Source: Nematocida ironsii
Taxonomy: Eukaryota > Microsporidia
Direction of reading: 5' to 3'
NCBI GenBank assembly: GCA_001642415.1
Contig: LTDK01000160.1
Coordinates: 385-64,384, forward strand
DNA length: 64,000 nt
Shown here: positions 1 through 9,032 of the stretch, one piece after another
Position numbering within the stretch: position 1 is the first letter of the stretch
How the letters are laid out: every line of letters starts with the position of its first letter
Notes under the pieces: generated by a model
Database searches by the model: none
What the model saw: only the letters and a program-made list of their open reading frames with translations
What the model was told of the DNA's origin: nothing
Made by a program: the position numbers and the translations under genes

Positions 1-93
1 TCCCGGCCTTTTGTCGAGGCGGGATCATCGCGCGCAGAGGCGCATTGGAAGATCGGTCTCGGGCCTGCGCGCTTGAGTGGTGGTGTCACCACA
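1..93 (-). mobile_element. LTR fragment (window starts inside the element)
   Basis: These 93 bases are identical, by eye, to positions 40746-40838, the last part of the complete solo LTR there. The fragment contains the GATCCCG-type hairpin and ends in CACCACA, the terminal CA of the element on this strand. The five bases after it, ATGAC (94-98), would be the target duplication, but the other end lies outside the window. Read from TATA and AATAAA placement in the complete copy, the element is oriented on the minus strand. Whether a full retrotransposon or only a solo LTR lies upstream cannot be seen. Confidence 0.85.
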
Positions 94-382
94 ATGACTA
101 TTATGTATAAAAATAATAATTCTTTGTAAATAATTCATGTATGCACTAGTACTATATATTTTGTCTAATTTTTAGGGTATTTTTGGTTGGTTTAAAGTTT
201 GAATTCTCTTTAAGCTGGCTGTAATAATAAATTAAAATTATTTGACAGTACAAGAAGTAATAAATATTTGTATGAAGTCATATTTATAAAACAATAAAAT
301 ATAATTACGCCAGCAGTATAATATATAATACCACCAAAACTGTCTAAATAATATGGGTTTAATACTTTCCTACATTATATGA

Positions 383-576
383 TGTTGTATGCTAAGACTA
401 GCATAAGCCTATGGCATATATGAGTTACATTGATAAGTGGTCAACGCGTCAACAAGTCTACAAATAAAACATAGTGGGACTGGGGACAAAGTGTACGTTC
501 AAAGTAAAACTAAGTAAAAAACTCATCTATAAATAAGAGTTACGTTTTCAATAAATATTAAAGTTTACTAATGACT
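383..576. repeat. Dispersed AT-rich repeat, copy A
   Basis: The segment resembles 55980-56165. Both begin TGTTGTAT(G/A)CTAAGACTA, carry an ATATGAGTTA/ACATGAGTTA block, have GTCAAC words in the middle, then TATAAA, an AATAAA-AT/AC-ATTAAAG block and end at ATGACT. The order TG-start, TATA, AATAAA would fit a degenerate LTR or a duplicated promoter. The rest of spacer 94-674 is AT-rich sequence with nothing recognisable. An open frame from 571 is judged a shadow because it overlaps the Elp4-like gene. Confidence 0.5.
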
Positions 577-674
577 AATCTTCGAAAATCAAGTTATATG
601 ATAATCTATATATTTATTCTATTTCTGACACTTTCTATTAAACCATGTAATTTCTATACTTTCTGTGTTTATAC

Positions 675-1571
675 TTATTCGGGTGGTATTACTATTTTTT
701 CTATCTTTATTCCTGTGCTGTTATATATAATGGCATATTTGTGCATATTGTGCACTCTGCTCTTCACGCATTCTATTACTCCAGTATATTTTGGTATATT
801 CAACATATTACTGTGTAATTTTAGTATTAGATCGAAGTATCTGTATGATATGCTATATATGTATACAGGCACAGACATAAGACATATGCTGTTGTAATTT
901 CTAACTAGCCTGCGCAATGAAAATAAGAAAGTATCTACATCAGGCGTATTATAGAATAATAAAGAAGAAAAAGAAATCCGTGTAACCCCTTTCTTCATTT
1001 CTTCTTCTAATATATCTAATACATTGTGTACATTAGTATCTGATATATTTAGTACAGTGTCAGATAATGGGTGTGATATTTTCATATTATACTGTACGTT
1101 ATACCCAGGAATTAGTCTATTTGTGTCTGAGTGTATATTAGTGCTATTAGATACCTTTGAAATATTCTTATACCGCCACGAAATCTTTTGTGTAATAGGA
1201 TTGGCATCCCCTAAACCATGCGCGCTGTGCCTACTCTGGGCACTATTAATATCTATATTGCTCTGATTTACTCTACTGTCTGTTTTATTGCCTATTTCCA
1301 TTGCATTTACTCTTGTATGTACGCCGCTTTTATTTCTTACTACATCTGGTATATTTAGTACAGTATTATCTACTGACACATGGATAACTCGCTCTTTATC
1401 TTCTAATCCCTTTGATATGAATATCCTATGTATAGCTGTATGATATCTTGCACCCTCCTCTGGCATTAGTAATATTATATCTTTATTATGTATGTCACCT
1501 AATAATACATCTATGTCTAATATACCAGTACTTCTAGTGTCTCTTTTCTGTGATACTCTCTTATTGAACAT
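675..1571 (-). CDS. ELP4: Elongator complex protein 4-like (Elp4/PAXNEB family)
   Basis: Predicted 298-aa protein. Elp4 is a RecA-fold subunit of the Elp456 hexamer of Elongator, which helps Elp3 modify wobble uridines of tRNA in the cytoplasm. The N-terminus has GILDIDVLLGDIHNKDIILLMPEEGARY, matching the Elp4 pattern of a fixed Gly-Asp-Leu-Leu-Gly entry strand followed by an E/D-rich turn in place of a Walker A loop. The C-terminal half has the 'FLFSLRRLVRN' helix, a 'MSVPVYIY' strand and a terminal 'IVIPPE', as in the family. The frame extends to 1607 but begins there with GTG, so the ATG at 1571 is chosen. The central part is low-complexity. It is divergent from SOD, 223 nt away. Similarity is remote; another RecA-fold protein is possible. 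Confidence 0.55.
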   Translation of the reverse strand: MFNKRVSQKRDTRSTGILDIDVLLGDIHNKDIILLMPEEGARYHTAIHRIFISKGLEDKERVIHVSVDNTVLNIPDVVRNKSGVHTRVNAMEIGNKTDSRVNQSNIDINSAQSRHSAHGLGDANPITQKISWRYKNISKVSNSTNIHSDTNRLIPGYNVQYNMKISHPLSDTVLNISDTNVHNVLDILEEEMKKGVTRISFSSLLFYNTPDVDTFLFSLRRLVRNYNSICLMSVPVYIYSISYRYFDLILKLHSNMLNIPKYTGVIECVKSRVHNMHKYAIIYNSTGIKIEKIVIPPE

Positions 1572-1794
1572 ATAAATAAAATAAAAGTATAATATATACA
1601 AGTGCACTATTCGTTACGCCATAAAAGCACAGAAAGAATCCATATCTCTACTGTGTATATATGCATCTGCATTATATATAGTAAATTAGTAGTAATTATT
1701 GCATATATTAATATATGACAGCACATATTGTATAGTAAATTTTAGTGTAGTTTTAATATTTTCTGTATATATTTTCTAATTCTTTTTTTAGTTT

Positions 1795-2427
1795 ATGCAT
1801 ATAAACCTCTTCAGGTACAGAGAGTCACTGCCTTCTGCTGTACAGTTGCCCAGATTAGAATATTCTTATGCTGACATGAGTGATATAATGAGTGAAGAAA
1901 TGTTAGACATACATTATAGTAAATTACACCAGAATTACATAAATCAGTACAATAAGATACAAGCCCAGAAGAAAATGACACAGCTGGTGTACAACCCCCA
2001 AACAGAAGAAGAAATTCTTCTTTTATTCTTCCTAGGAGGGCACTTAAACCACTCACTGTTTTGGCAGTCATTCCACCCTTCTTCTAGTAAGCATACTCCC
2101 TCTAAAAGACTTTCTACTTTACTAAGCAATTCGTTCAGTGAAGGATTACTTAATTCAATATTAAACGTAGTGACTAGTAATAAAATAAGAGGAAGTGGTT
2201 GGATTTGGCTAGCATACAATGAAAGTACAGAATTGTTATACTTAGACATAACCATGAACCAAGATATGCTTAGTGTTCCTGTTCTATTAAACATAGACAT
2301 GTGGGAGCACGCATACTTTATACAGTACAAGGTGGATAAGATAGATTACATCAACAAATTATACAGCATCATTAACTGGGAGAATGCATCAAACAGGCTG
2401 GATAAGATATTGGATGGAGAAGAGTAG
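1795..2427 (+). CDS. SOD2: Superoxide dismutase, Mn/Fe family (Mn-type)
   Basis: A 210-aa superoxide dismutase, converting superoxide to hydrogen peroxide and oxygen. All four metal ligands can be placed: His in 'DIHYSKLHQNY', His in 'GGHLNHSLFW', and Asp and His in 'NIDMWEHAY'. The Gly-Gly-His before NHSLFW and the Gln in 'MNQDML' match manganese rather than iron enzymes. The 'GSGWIWLAYN' block is present. Length is typical of the core enzyme. The first ~18 residues before 'LPRLEYSY' are slightly basic and could be a weak targeting extension, but no clear presequence is visible. The ATG at 1795 follows a T-rich leader. In an organism without respiration it probably serves antioxidant defence. 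Confidence 0.93.
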   Translation: MHINLFRYRESLPSAVQLPRLEYSYADMSDIMSEEMLDIHYSKLHQNYINQYNKIQAQKKMTQLVYNPQTEEEILLLFFLGGHLNHSLFWQSFHPSSSKHTPSKRLSTLLSNSFSEGLLNSILNVVTSNKIRGSGWIWLAYNESTELLYLDITMNQDMLSVPVLLNIDMWEHAYFIQYKVDKIDYINKLYSIINWENASNRLDKILDGEE

Positions 2428-3001
2428 GAGCAACGTTCTATCTATATACAGTAAATTGGTGAGCCAGTGCTGGATTATACAGTAAGTGATAATTATTGTG
2501 TTTATGCGTATTATACATCTAATATATACAGACAGAATAAGTTTCCTATATTTGCGTGCTGTTGAATTACATTTAGTCTATGCGTATTAATAAAGTAACG
2601 ATTAAATGTTTATGATTTAAACTATTTCTAATTTATATGGATATTTTCTATTATTTACGACAGGCATACTAATGTATAATGTATATTTCTATATAACCCA
2701 AAATAGTTCATTTGAAATATAAAATTGCTTTATGGCTATTCTATTTATAGAACATTATTATATGTGCCCAAATAAAGCCTTTCTAATTCGCAGCATAATA
2801 GGATATTATAATAGCATCCCAAATATTTCAAAATGACTTTTTTTATTACAAGAGCTAATTTTATTTCTTGAAGTAGTTATTGTAAGAGCAAGTATTTATT
2901 AAAGTCTTATCATTTATATATGCTTTTCACTCAAAATAAAGCAGAACATATAAATATAAGTGCAATCTTTAAATCCCACAGCAGTAGGTGTTTAATAGTG
3001 A
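2428..3001. other. Intergenic, nothing recognised
   Basis: AT-rich spacer between the convergent SOD gene and the first membrane-protein gene. No RNA gene, repeat or CGGGTTAT motif was seen. Confidence 0.5.
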
Positions 3002-3817
3002 TTACATAGTTTGTGTTCCAGTAGAAATCATAACTTTAGAGGAACCATACTTTGAAATAACGTTAGTATTGATGTTGTTTATAGTGTACACTAAATATAT
3101 AAACACCATAGTAATACCGTATGAAGCAATAACAAAATCATATTTTGATATTTTCTTGGCAGAATTCATGTAAATTTTGCATAATATCTTACACATATAT
3201 CCCCAAATAAATGCTAGGTAGACATTTAGAACTGCATTATTTAGAATTTTATAATTACCAGTGAACTTTAAAAGGACTATGTCTGACATAAAACTATTAA
3301 ACATCCAATAACCAATAAACTGGCATCCAATTAATGCTATAAGAAGCAATAAAATATCTAATATAAAGCGGTTAGATCTTTTCCATGTAAACCAGATAGC
3401 TTCTCTCCATGTATCTAAAGTAAATATTACAAGTGAAACTCGCAATAAAACTTTGATGAAAAAAATCCATAATCTTAATATCCCTCTAACACAAGATAAC
3501 ATAAAAGACTGTCTAGCGCCAGTGCTGGATATAAACTTAATTGACTCTCTTTCAATTTTATATACACCATTAAATAGGAGTAAAAATCCTAGAATTGTAG
3601 CAATGTATATTAAAATAGGTATAAAAAGTCTGTGTATGAAGCCGCTCTTTTCTTTTGTTTTGGAAGACTCTTCTCTTTTCTGATTGATACTTAAAAGAGT
3701 GCAATTTGGGCATGCGCTTCCAAAATTTATTATGCCATGTGAAATTGTCTTCATAATCCACTCTAAGTGAAACATTTCAGATACATTTCTACATTTTATT
3801 ATTAAACATTGATCCAT
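3002..3817 (-). CDS. Multipass membrane protein, tandem paralogue 1
   Basis: A 271-aa protein of unknown function. About five hydrophobic helices are visible from residue ~65 on, beginning 'LFIPILIYIATILGFLLLF' and including 'FFIKVLLRVSLVIFTLDTWREAIW'. The first ~60 residues are soluble and contain a CPNC pair near residue 36, then a Lys/Glu-rich stretch. It is related to the next gene (4125-4919): both have a soluble N-terminus, a charged linker, a first helix followed by 'FNGVY/FNGIY', and 'FTLxxWR' after the third helix. The two are head-to-tail with 307 nt between them, so a tandem duplication is inferred. No transporter signature is recognised. Confidence 0.75.
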   Translation of the reverse strand: MDQCLIIKCRNVSEMFHLEWIMKTISHGIINFGSACPNCTLLSINQKREESSKTKEKSGFIHRLFIPILIYIATILGFLLLFNGVYKIERESIKFISSTGARQSFMLSCVRGILRLWIFFIKVLLRVSLVIFTLDTWREAIWFTWKRSNRFILDILLLLIALIGCQFIGYWMFNSFMSDIVLLKFTGNYKILNNAVLNVYLAFIWGYMCKILCKIYMNSAKKISKYDFVIASYGITMVFIYLVYTINNINTNVISKYGSSKVMISTGTQTM

Positions 3818-4124
3818 TTATTTTTTGCATTAAAAAAAAATTAAATAACTTTGGCTAACAGAAAAAATATTTTAATAGATTTTTATATTTCTTCCAGTAA
3901 GTTTCTGTTAGAAATAGTCTTAAATGCATTTGAGCTTATTATTATCACATTTATTTTTATTAAATAATTTCTGGCTATTAGAGTAGATTATTGAATACGA
4001 TTGATGTATTAATAGCCTGCGCCGCGATAAGCATAAAATCAATACGTGAGAATATCTGATAGAAATGTGTAGTATAAGGGCAATTTATTTAAAATATAAT
4101 TATTTATTCTTTGGCATTATATAT
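3818..4124. other. Intergenic between tandem paralogues
   Basis: About 300 nt of AT-rich spacer, including the A/T-run leader upstream of the ATG at 3817. Nothing else recognised. Confidence 0.4.
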
Positions 4125-4919
4125 CTAGTTGTAGTATGAAAAAGACCAAGGAAATACTTTGGCATTTGGATTAGTTTTACATATAAGAGATGCAAAATAT
4201 AATGGTCCCACAATGCACCAATGTACAATAATAAATATGCTGCAGTATGAGATTTTCTTAAACATACTTCGAGAAATGTTATATACCAATATGCACATAT
4301 ATACTGATACTATTATACTAATTATGTTTTTATAAATCGTAGCGATCTCTAGATTATTCAAAACTAGCATAAGATTATTATAAAGCCAACCACCAGCAAT
4401 GTTGCCCACAAATATTGTTGCAAAAAACATTACGGTATCTCTGATGGGATATTTAGATTTGTTATGAATCAATAATATCGTTCTTCTCCATATATTTAAA
4501 GTAAACACAAAGATAGCAACTCGTGCGGCTAGCATAATGAAGCCAAAAAATACTACTATCCACATATAAAATGGCTCGAAAAACTGTATAGATCCTACGT
4601 TTGCATCTAAGAACTTGCTGGCTTTTACTTCAATTAAATATATTCCATTAAATATAAATGAATATAATAATGTTAGCAAAGCGTATAATATACCAGCACT
4701 AACTAATCCGAGTCTGTTAATAAAAATCATATTTTTCTTTTCATTCTTCTTTTCATTATCTTTTTTAGATGCATCTTCTTTAGAAAAATCATCTAAAAGG
4801 AAAAGACTCTTTAATTCTCCAGTAAAATTTAATACTGCGCGGAGAATAATATTTGAACCCCACTCTATATGTCCTAATTCATATGGACTTCTCTGCATTA
4901 CTAATAAGCTGTTAGTCAT
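4125..4919 (-). CDS. Multipass membrane protein, tandem paralogue 2
   Basis: A 264-aa protein with a soluble N-terminal ~65 residues ending in a Lys/Glu-rich run ('KKDNEKKNEKKN'), followed by about five hydrophobic segments. It shares architecture and the 'FxFTLxxWRR' motif with its neighbour at 3002-3817 but has lost the CPNC pair. The overall order (soluble acidic/basic N-terminus, then about five helices) also resembles the 346-aa membrane protein at 16927, though no convincing motif links them. Function unknown; a lineage-specific membrane family is the simplest reading. A longer open frame on the opposite strand here is a shadow. Confidence 0.75.
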   Translation of the reverse strand: MTNSLLVMQRSPYELGHIEWGSNIILRAVLNFTGELKSLFLLDDFSKEDASKKDNEKKNEKKNMIFINRLGLVSAGILYALLTLLYSFIFNGIYLIEVKASKFLDANVGSIQFFEPFYMWIVVFFGFIMLAARVAIFVFTLNIWRRTILLIHNKSKYPIRDTVMFFATIFVGNIAGGWLYNNLMLVLNNLEIATIYKNIISIIVSVYMCILVYNISRSMFKKISYCSIFIIVHWCIVGPLYFASLICKTNPNAKVFPWSFSYYN

Positions 4920-5571
4920 TTTATTTTTGCAAAAAAATAATTTAAATAAATCAGTAAAATTTCTAGAAAAATTTTCAATAGGAGTATTTTATAGCACACT
5001 TACAAATAGGTTATGGTTATTTAGACAAATCAATTTTAATCAAAAGTACTTTGTTAATATATGATCTTATTTGCCTTTATTTAAACTGGTGAGGTTTAAA
5101 TAATTCGTTGTTTGAAGTTTGGGTTGCCATAAAAGATTAAATTTCGAGTTATCTAGTATCTGAAAATATTATACAATATGACTGACTTTATAAATTATAT
5201 TATTAGCAGATCTCGAAATAAAATGTTTTTTCAAATAAAATATCTAAATAAAAATTAAACATAAATGTGAAATACTCTAAACTAACCAACTAGGCTGAAA
5301 TAAATTAAAATTTAGTTGTACTCCAACTGTATAGTGCACATATTTAATTACTCTAATTGAGAACATATAAATACTATATGAGCTGAAAAATAAAATCATG
5401 TATATATCTAATTACTTGTTTTACTATAAGTTCTGATTATATTGATTCTGGTGTAATTTGTCTATTTTCTTGTGTTATTGAGATGCCTCTGCTATGTTTT
5501 TGTATTTTTGTTCTATTTTTTGTTCTAATATTAGTCTATTTCTCTATATTAGAATATATTTTATTTTTGTT
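4920..5571. other. Intergenic, nothing recognised
   Basis: AT-rich spacer of about 650 nt upstream of both flanking genes, so it should contain two divergent promoters. No motif distinctive enough to call. The stretch 5494-5571 is open in the Apc6 frame but looks like T-rich leader. Confidence 0.4.
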
Positions 5572-6963
5572 ATGGAAAGAGAACTCTTCTATGCCTGTCT
5601 TGCATCTAACTTAGAAGAAAGTTCAATTGTTTTGGGAGAATATATATTCAAAAAGTACGACTCACCCGAGGCCTTTCTTCTTCTCCTTACTGCTCTCATG
5701 GCCTTCTCAAAATATGAGGCAGCCAAATGGCTTATAACCAGACGAAGAGAGTATTTTGACTATACAGAAGTACAGATAATATACATAGAAGTAATGAAAA
5801 GACTAGGAGAACTCTCAGAAATTGAGCAATTTACTATTTCAGAAACAAAAATAGGTTTGGTGCCTCCTGTAGATATCACGCCAATTTCTATACATTCCCT
5901 ATCACATTACTACCAGGGACTTATCCATAGAAACCCAGAAAAAGCAAGAGAGTGCTTTATCTCTGCCTTAAAAATAGATGAAAGAAATTTTGAAGTACTT
6001 TTGCACTGCGTAATTAATTCAAAGGAGATAGTTTATGCGCATACCCCTGAGCTGAAAGAATTGTTTAAAAATATCACAGAGACCACTTCTACTTTTTCGC
6101 TGTTCTCTAGAACATTCCACAGCCCATTTACCTGCGCTGTATTGTCTAGAAGGCTATTTAATCAAAGACAGGTGAGTGAACTGTTCCAGATATCTCAGTA
6201 CATGTCTGCTCTGTATAAGTCTAACTATCTTACATATATCACTATAGGCATGTATTATATTCTAGTGGGTAAATATAGCGATAGTAAAAGGGCATTATTT
6301 AAAGCTCTGCAACTAAACAATTCATATGGGGTTGGATGGATACTTTTAGGATACACACAGGGATTCCTATGCGAGGGGAATAATGCTATAACATGTTATG
6401 AAAAGGCCGAGATTCTTTTGGAAAATAGTTTTATGGCATCGTTGGGAATTGCTTTAGAGTACCATCGGATGAAAAGCTATAAAAAGGCAGAGAAAAAGTA
6501 TCTCGAAGTGAATAAGGGGTTTGGTATTGAAGTGTGCTTGAACCCATATTTGTCTTTGCTTATTATGGAGAAAAGGTATGCAGAGGTATTAGAGCTAATT
6601 AAAGGAAGAGAGTGTGCCGGTGAGAGAGCATTAATTAAGTCTATGTGCTATATATTCTTAAATGACCTGGATATGGCAGAGTCTGCATTACTTGGTGTAA
6701 ATATTTCGTATGATAACAAGGTGCAGAGCAAGTACTATCTGCTACAGGGATACATATACCACACAAAAAAGAAGTACTGTGATGCAATAGAAATGTACCA
6801 AAAGGCCATACTTAAAAGTACTGGCGGAACCTTAGTGAATGACTTGTTAGAGCTAGCAATAAAGAACTCTTTGGAAGAGAGCGATAAAAAGCTAGTGGTT
6901 CAGTATAAAGAAGACCTATTTGACTTCCTAGACTTAAAATCAGACCTTCCACTAACTCTATAA
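5572..6963 (+). CDS. CDC16: TPR protein, anaphase-promoting complex subunit Apc6/Cdc16-like
   Basis: A 463-aa protein built largely of tetratricopeptide repeats. The best-conserved part, residues ~220-300, reads 'YLTYITIGMYYILVGKYSDS' then a repeat with 'ALQLNNSYGVGWILLGY' and an 'Y.kA..L...SFMASLGIALEYHRM' repeat, the order seen in Cdc16/Apc6. A second TPR block lies near residues 400-440 ('YYLLQGYIYHTKKKYCDAIEMYQKAI'). Apc6 is a scaffold TPR subunit of the APC/C ubiquitin ligase, which drives anaphase and mitotic exit. The frame can start at 5494, but that adds a hydrophobic Phe/Ile-rich leader typical of translated AT-rich DNA, so ATG 5572 is preferred. It is shorter than yeast Cdc16 (~840 aa). 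Cdc23/Apc8 or Cdc27 are alternatives. Confidence 0.7.
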   Translation: MERELFYACLASNLEESSIVLGEYIFKKYDSPEAFLLLLTALMAFSKYEAAKWLITRRREYFDYTEVQIIYIEVMKRLGELSEIEQFTISETKIGLVPPVDITPISIHSLSHYYQGLIHRNPEKARECFISALKIDERNFEVLLHCVINSKEIVYAHTPELKELFKNITETTSTFSLFSRTFHSPFTCAVLSRRLFNQRQVSELFQISQYMSALYKSNYLTYITIGMYYILVGKYSDSKRALFKALQLNNSYGVGWILLGYTQGFLCEGNNAITCYEKAEILLENSFMASLGIALEYHRMKSYKKAEKKYLEVNKGFGIEVCLNPYLSLLIMEKRYAEVLELIKGRECAGERALIKSMCYIFLNDLDMAESALLGVNISYDNKVQSKYYLLQGYIYHTKKKYCDAIEMYQKAILKSTGGTLVNDLLELAIKNSLEESDKKLVVQYKEDLFDFLDLKSDLPLTL

Positions 6964-7130
6964 TGGGTGATTTTTTCGGATTATATTTAGGAACCGGTTA
7001 GTTAATCCTGCAGTATTCAGTAATAATATACTGGTGTTGCTCTCTATTTCTACTTTATGTATAGTTAATAACATTCTTTTACTTCTTATACTATAGCATT
7101 GGGCGGTATTTTATTATTTTTAATTTTACC

Positions 7131-7133
7131 GGG
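7131..7133 (+). promoter_or_regulatory. GGG directly before the start codon
   Basis: The thymidylate kinase ATG follows AATTTTACCGGG. A CCC/GGG triplet close to the start, downstream of an A/T run, is a signal reported for well-expressed microsporidian genes (recalled, not checked). It supports ATG 7134. Confidence 0.4.
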
Positions 7134-7721
7134 ATGGCCTCTCTCTTTGTAGTAGTAGAAGGAATAGACAGAAGCGGCAAGTCTTCTCTGATAAAAAAAT
7201 TAGAGAGTTCTTTGGTATCCCAAGGAATATCCACCAAAGTACTTAATTATCCAAACAGAAACAATCTTACAGGAAAGTTAATTTCTGAGATACTTTCAGG
7301 GCATAGAGCATTTCCTAAAGAAGTAACACATCTGTTATTCTCTGCAAACAGATGGGAGGATAAAGAGTTACTAGAACTTTCTGAATATAATGTAATACTC
7401 TGTGATAGATATGTTTTATCAGGCCAGTCTTACTCTATCGCAAACGGAATACCAAAAGAATTCGCATTTGCATCGGATAAAGGAATTAAGCTCCCAGATC
7501 TAACCTTATTTTTAGATGTATCTCCAGAGATCGCTGCTACCAGAGAGGGATATGGTGAGGAAGTATACGAAAAAAAAGAATTTCAGCAAAAAGTTTATAC
7601 TACAATGAAAGACTTATTGCACTTATACACACACGAAGTAATTAGATCTGATACGCAAGAAAGTGTTCACAATGAAGCATTAAAGCACATACTTAATAAT
7701 ATACAAACTAGAATAAAATAG
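7134..7721 (+). CDS. CDC8: Thymidylate kinase (dTMP kinase)
   Basis: A 195-aa P-loop kinase that phosphorylates dTMP to dTDP for DNA synthesis. 'FVVVEGIDRSGKSSLIKKL' at residues ~5-23 is the family P-loop. 'NYPNR' (residues ~39-43) is the substrate-binding arginine region, 'VILCDRYVLSGQSYS' (~85-100) is the DRY motif, and 'TREGYGEEVYEKKEFQQKV' (~135-155) is the LID segment with the Y-E-K tail. Length is typical. In a parasite with few de novo nucleotide routes the enzyme would act on imported or salvaged thymidine nucleotides (inference). Start at 7134 is supported by the GGG just before it and by the absence of longer in-frame sequence. Confidence 0.95.
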   Translation: MASLFVVVEGIDRSGKSSLIKKLESSLVSQGISTKVLNYPNRNNLTGKLISEILSGHRAFPKEVTHLLFSANRWEDKELLELSEYNVILCDRYVLSGQSYSIANGIPKEFAFASDKGIKLPDLTLFLDVSPEIAATREGYGEEVYEKKEFQQKVYTTMKDLLHLYTHEVIRSDTQESVHNEALKHILNNIQTRIK

Positions 7722-8039
7722 ATAAGTATAACAATTAGTGATTAAACCTATATACCCATTGTTTTAGTACATCCTGCATATTACAATATACAATCTAGTT
7801 ATTCCGGGTTATTCCAGAGCCTCAAAATATATCTTTATACCATAGCACTTTTATTCCTATTTGCATACTATATTTCTATATCTGGCGCATTCGGGTTTGT
7901 TATACTAAGATAACCATGTCTTGTTTTTGTTGGTTTATCTAATCTACAGTAAGTAAACTATTTTTTTATTTTTGCATTTCTACTCTTTATATAATTTTAC
8001 TGCGTACTTATTTATTAGCTATAAAATATTAAAATATTT
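7722..8039 (+). promoter_or_regulatory. Intergenic with two CGGGTT motifs
   Basis: The 318-nt spacer holds CCGGGTTATT at 7804-7813 and ATTCGGGTTTGTTAT at 7889-7903, two members of the dispersed TTTCGGGTTAT motif class. Both are upstream of the coiled-coil gene at 8040, about 140-235 nt from its ATG. No other feature seen. Confidence 0.5.
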
Positions 8040-8621
8040 ATGAAGGTTCAGCTGGAAAGCATTGAAGAGTTTGAAAGCATCTTCTCTGAGATTTTAGGAG
8101 AAGAAACCTCTAAATATTCACAAAATGAGCTCAATGTACTGTTAAATATAAAGAATCTATTCCTAAAGAATGTCGAAATACAAGGAGAGCAGATGAACAT
8201 AGGAGAAATAACCCAGGAGAGACTTGAAAGAAAGAAAGAGCATGCTAAATTAATATTAGAAGTAGAAGAGGCAGAAAAGAGTAAAACAAATAGTCTAAAG
8301 TCTTTATGTGAGCTAAGAAGAGAACTGCCGCACACACTAAAGGAAGAAATAGAGCATAACTATAAGGAAATAATGGAAAAATTGTCTGAGAGGACTCTCT
8401 CTCAGAGCGTAGACTATACTCCAGAAAACGAAGAAGAGATAGATAGAATAAAGCACACTGTATATGAAATAACAGAAAAGCTGCCGAGTATTATAACACA
8501 AATTAAAGAAAAGATGTCTTATGTGGAAAAGGAAGTAAAAGAAAGAATAGAGCAGCAAGGGAGAGAAATAGAAACCGAGACACTTTCTTTGCTATTTAAA
8601 GACGACTTAGAGATAAAATAA
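8040..8621 (+). CDS. Coiled-coil protein, unknown function
   Basis: A 193-aa acidic, Glu/Lys-rich protein without hydrophobic segments. Residues ~65-115 and ~125-185 have long heptad-like stretches (for example 'RLERKKEHAKLILEVEEAEKSK' and 'ITQIKEKMSYVEKEVKERIEQQ'), so two coiled coils separated by a short acidic linker are likely. No catalytic motif or recognised domain. Size and architecture would suit a kinetochore, spindle or vesicle-tether subunit, but this cannot be decided by reading. It is convergent with the telobox gene and the spacer between them is rich in ATAACCCGAA motifs. Confidence 0.7.
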   Translation: MKVQLESIEEFESIFSEILGEETSKYSQNELNVLLNIKNLFLKNVEIQGEQMNIGEITQERLERKKEHAKLILEVEEAEKSKTNSLKSLCELRRELPHTLKEEIEHNYKEIMEKLSERTLSQSVDYTPENEEEIDRIKHTVYEITEKLPSIITQIKEKMSYVEKEVKERIEQQGREIETETLSLLFKDDLEIK

Positions 8622-8657
8622 AAGAAAGTAATAATAAAATCTTCTGGGGTGAATTTT

Positions 8658-9030
8658 ATAACCCGAATTCTAGCATGTGTATAACCCGAAAAAATCCAAA
8701 ATAAATATATTCTAATTCACATATGGGATTATTAATGGTTAGATTTGTTTGTATTATGCCGTTTATTTGAACGCTTTGCTATTAATCTCATCAAAACATC
8801 ACTATTTATTGAATTTTGTGGGGCCCCGTGTCCTCTGCCATGATTAATAGTTGGCTGATGACACATTTTATTTCGGGTTGGATTCGGGGTGGTTGTATTT
8901 TATTTCGGGTTAGGGTTAATAGAGCATCCAGCGCATTTTATGCTCGGAATAAAACTCTTTACCTATGGTATATTCTTCTTTTCAGTACTAATTTACACTT
9001 TCCTATAGTAACCCGAAATATAACCCTAAA
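8658..9030. promoter_or_regulatory. Cluster of ATAACCCGAAA / TTTCGGGTTA motifs
   Basis: Copies at 8658-8667 and 8681-8690 (ATAACCCGAA), 8871-8880 (TTTCGGGTTG), 8903-8918 (TTTCGGGTTAGGGTTA) and 9009-9030 (TAACCCGAAATATAACCCTAAA). Several carry a neighbouring AGGGTTA/AACCCTAA word that looks like a telobox. The cluster occupies the convergent spacer between the coiled-coil gene and the 3' end of the telobox-Myb gene. What binds it is not known. Confidence 0.6.
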
Positions 9031-9032
9031 TT

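Noticed and set aside
571..897. 108-codon plus-strand frame starting ATGACT
   Set aside because: Hydrophobic AT-rich translation overlapping the conserved C-terminal part of the Elp4-like gene on the other strand.
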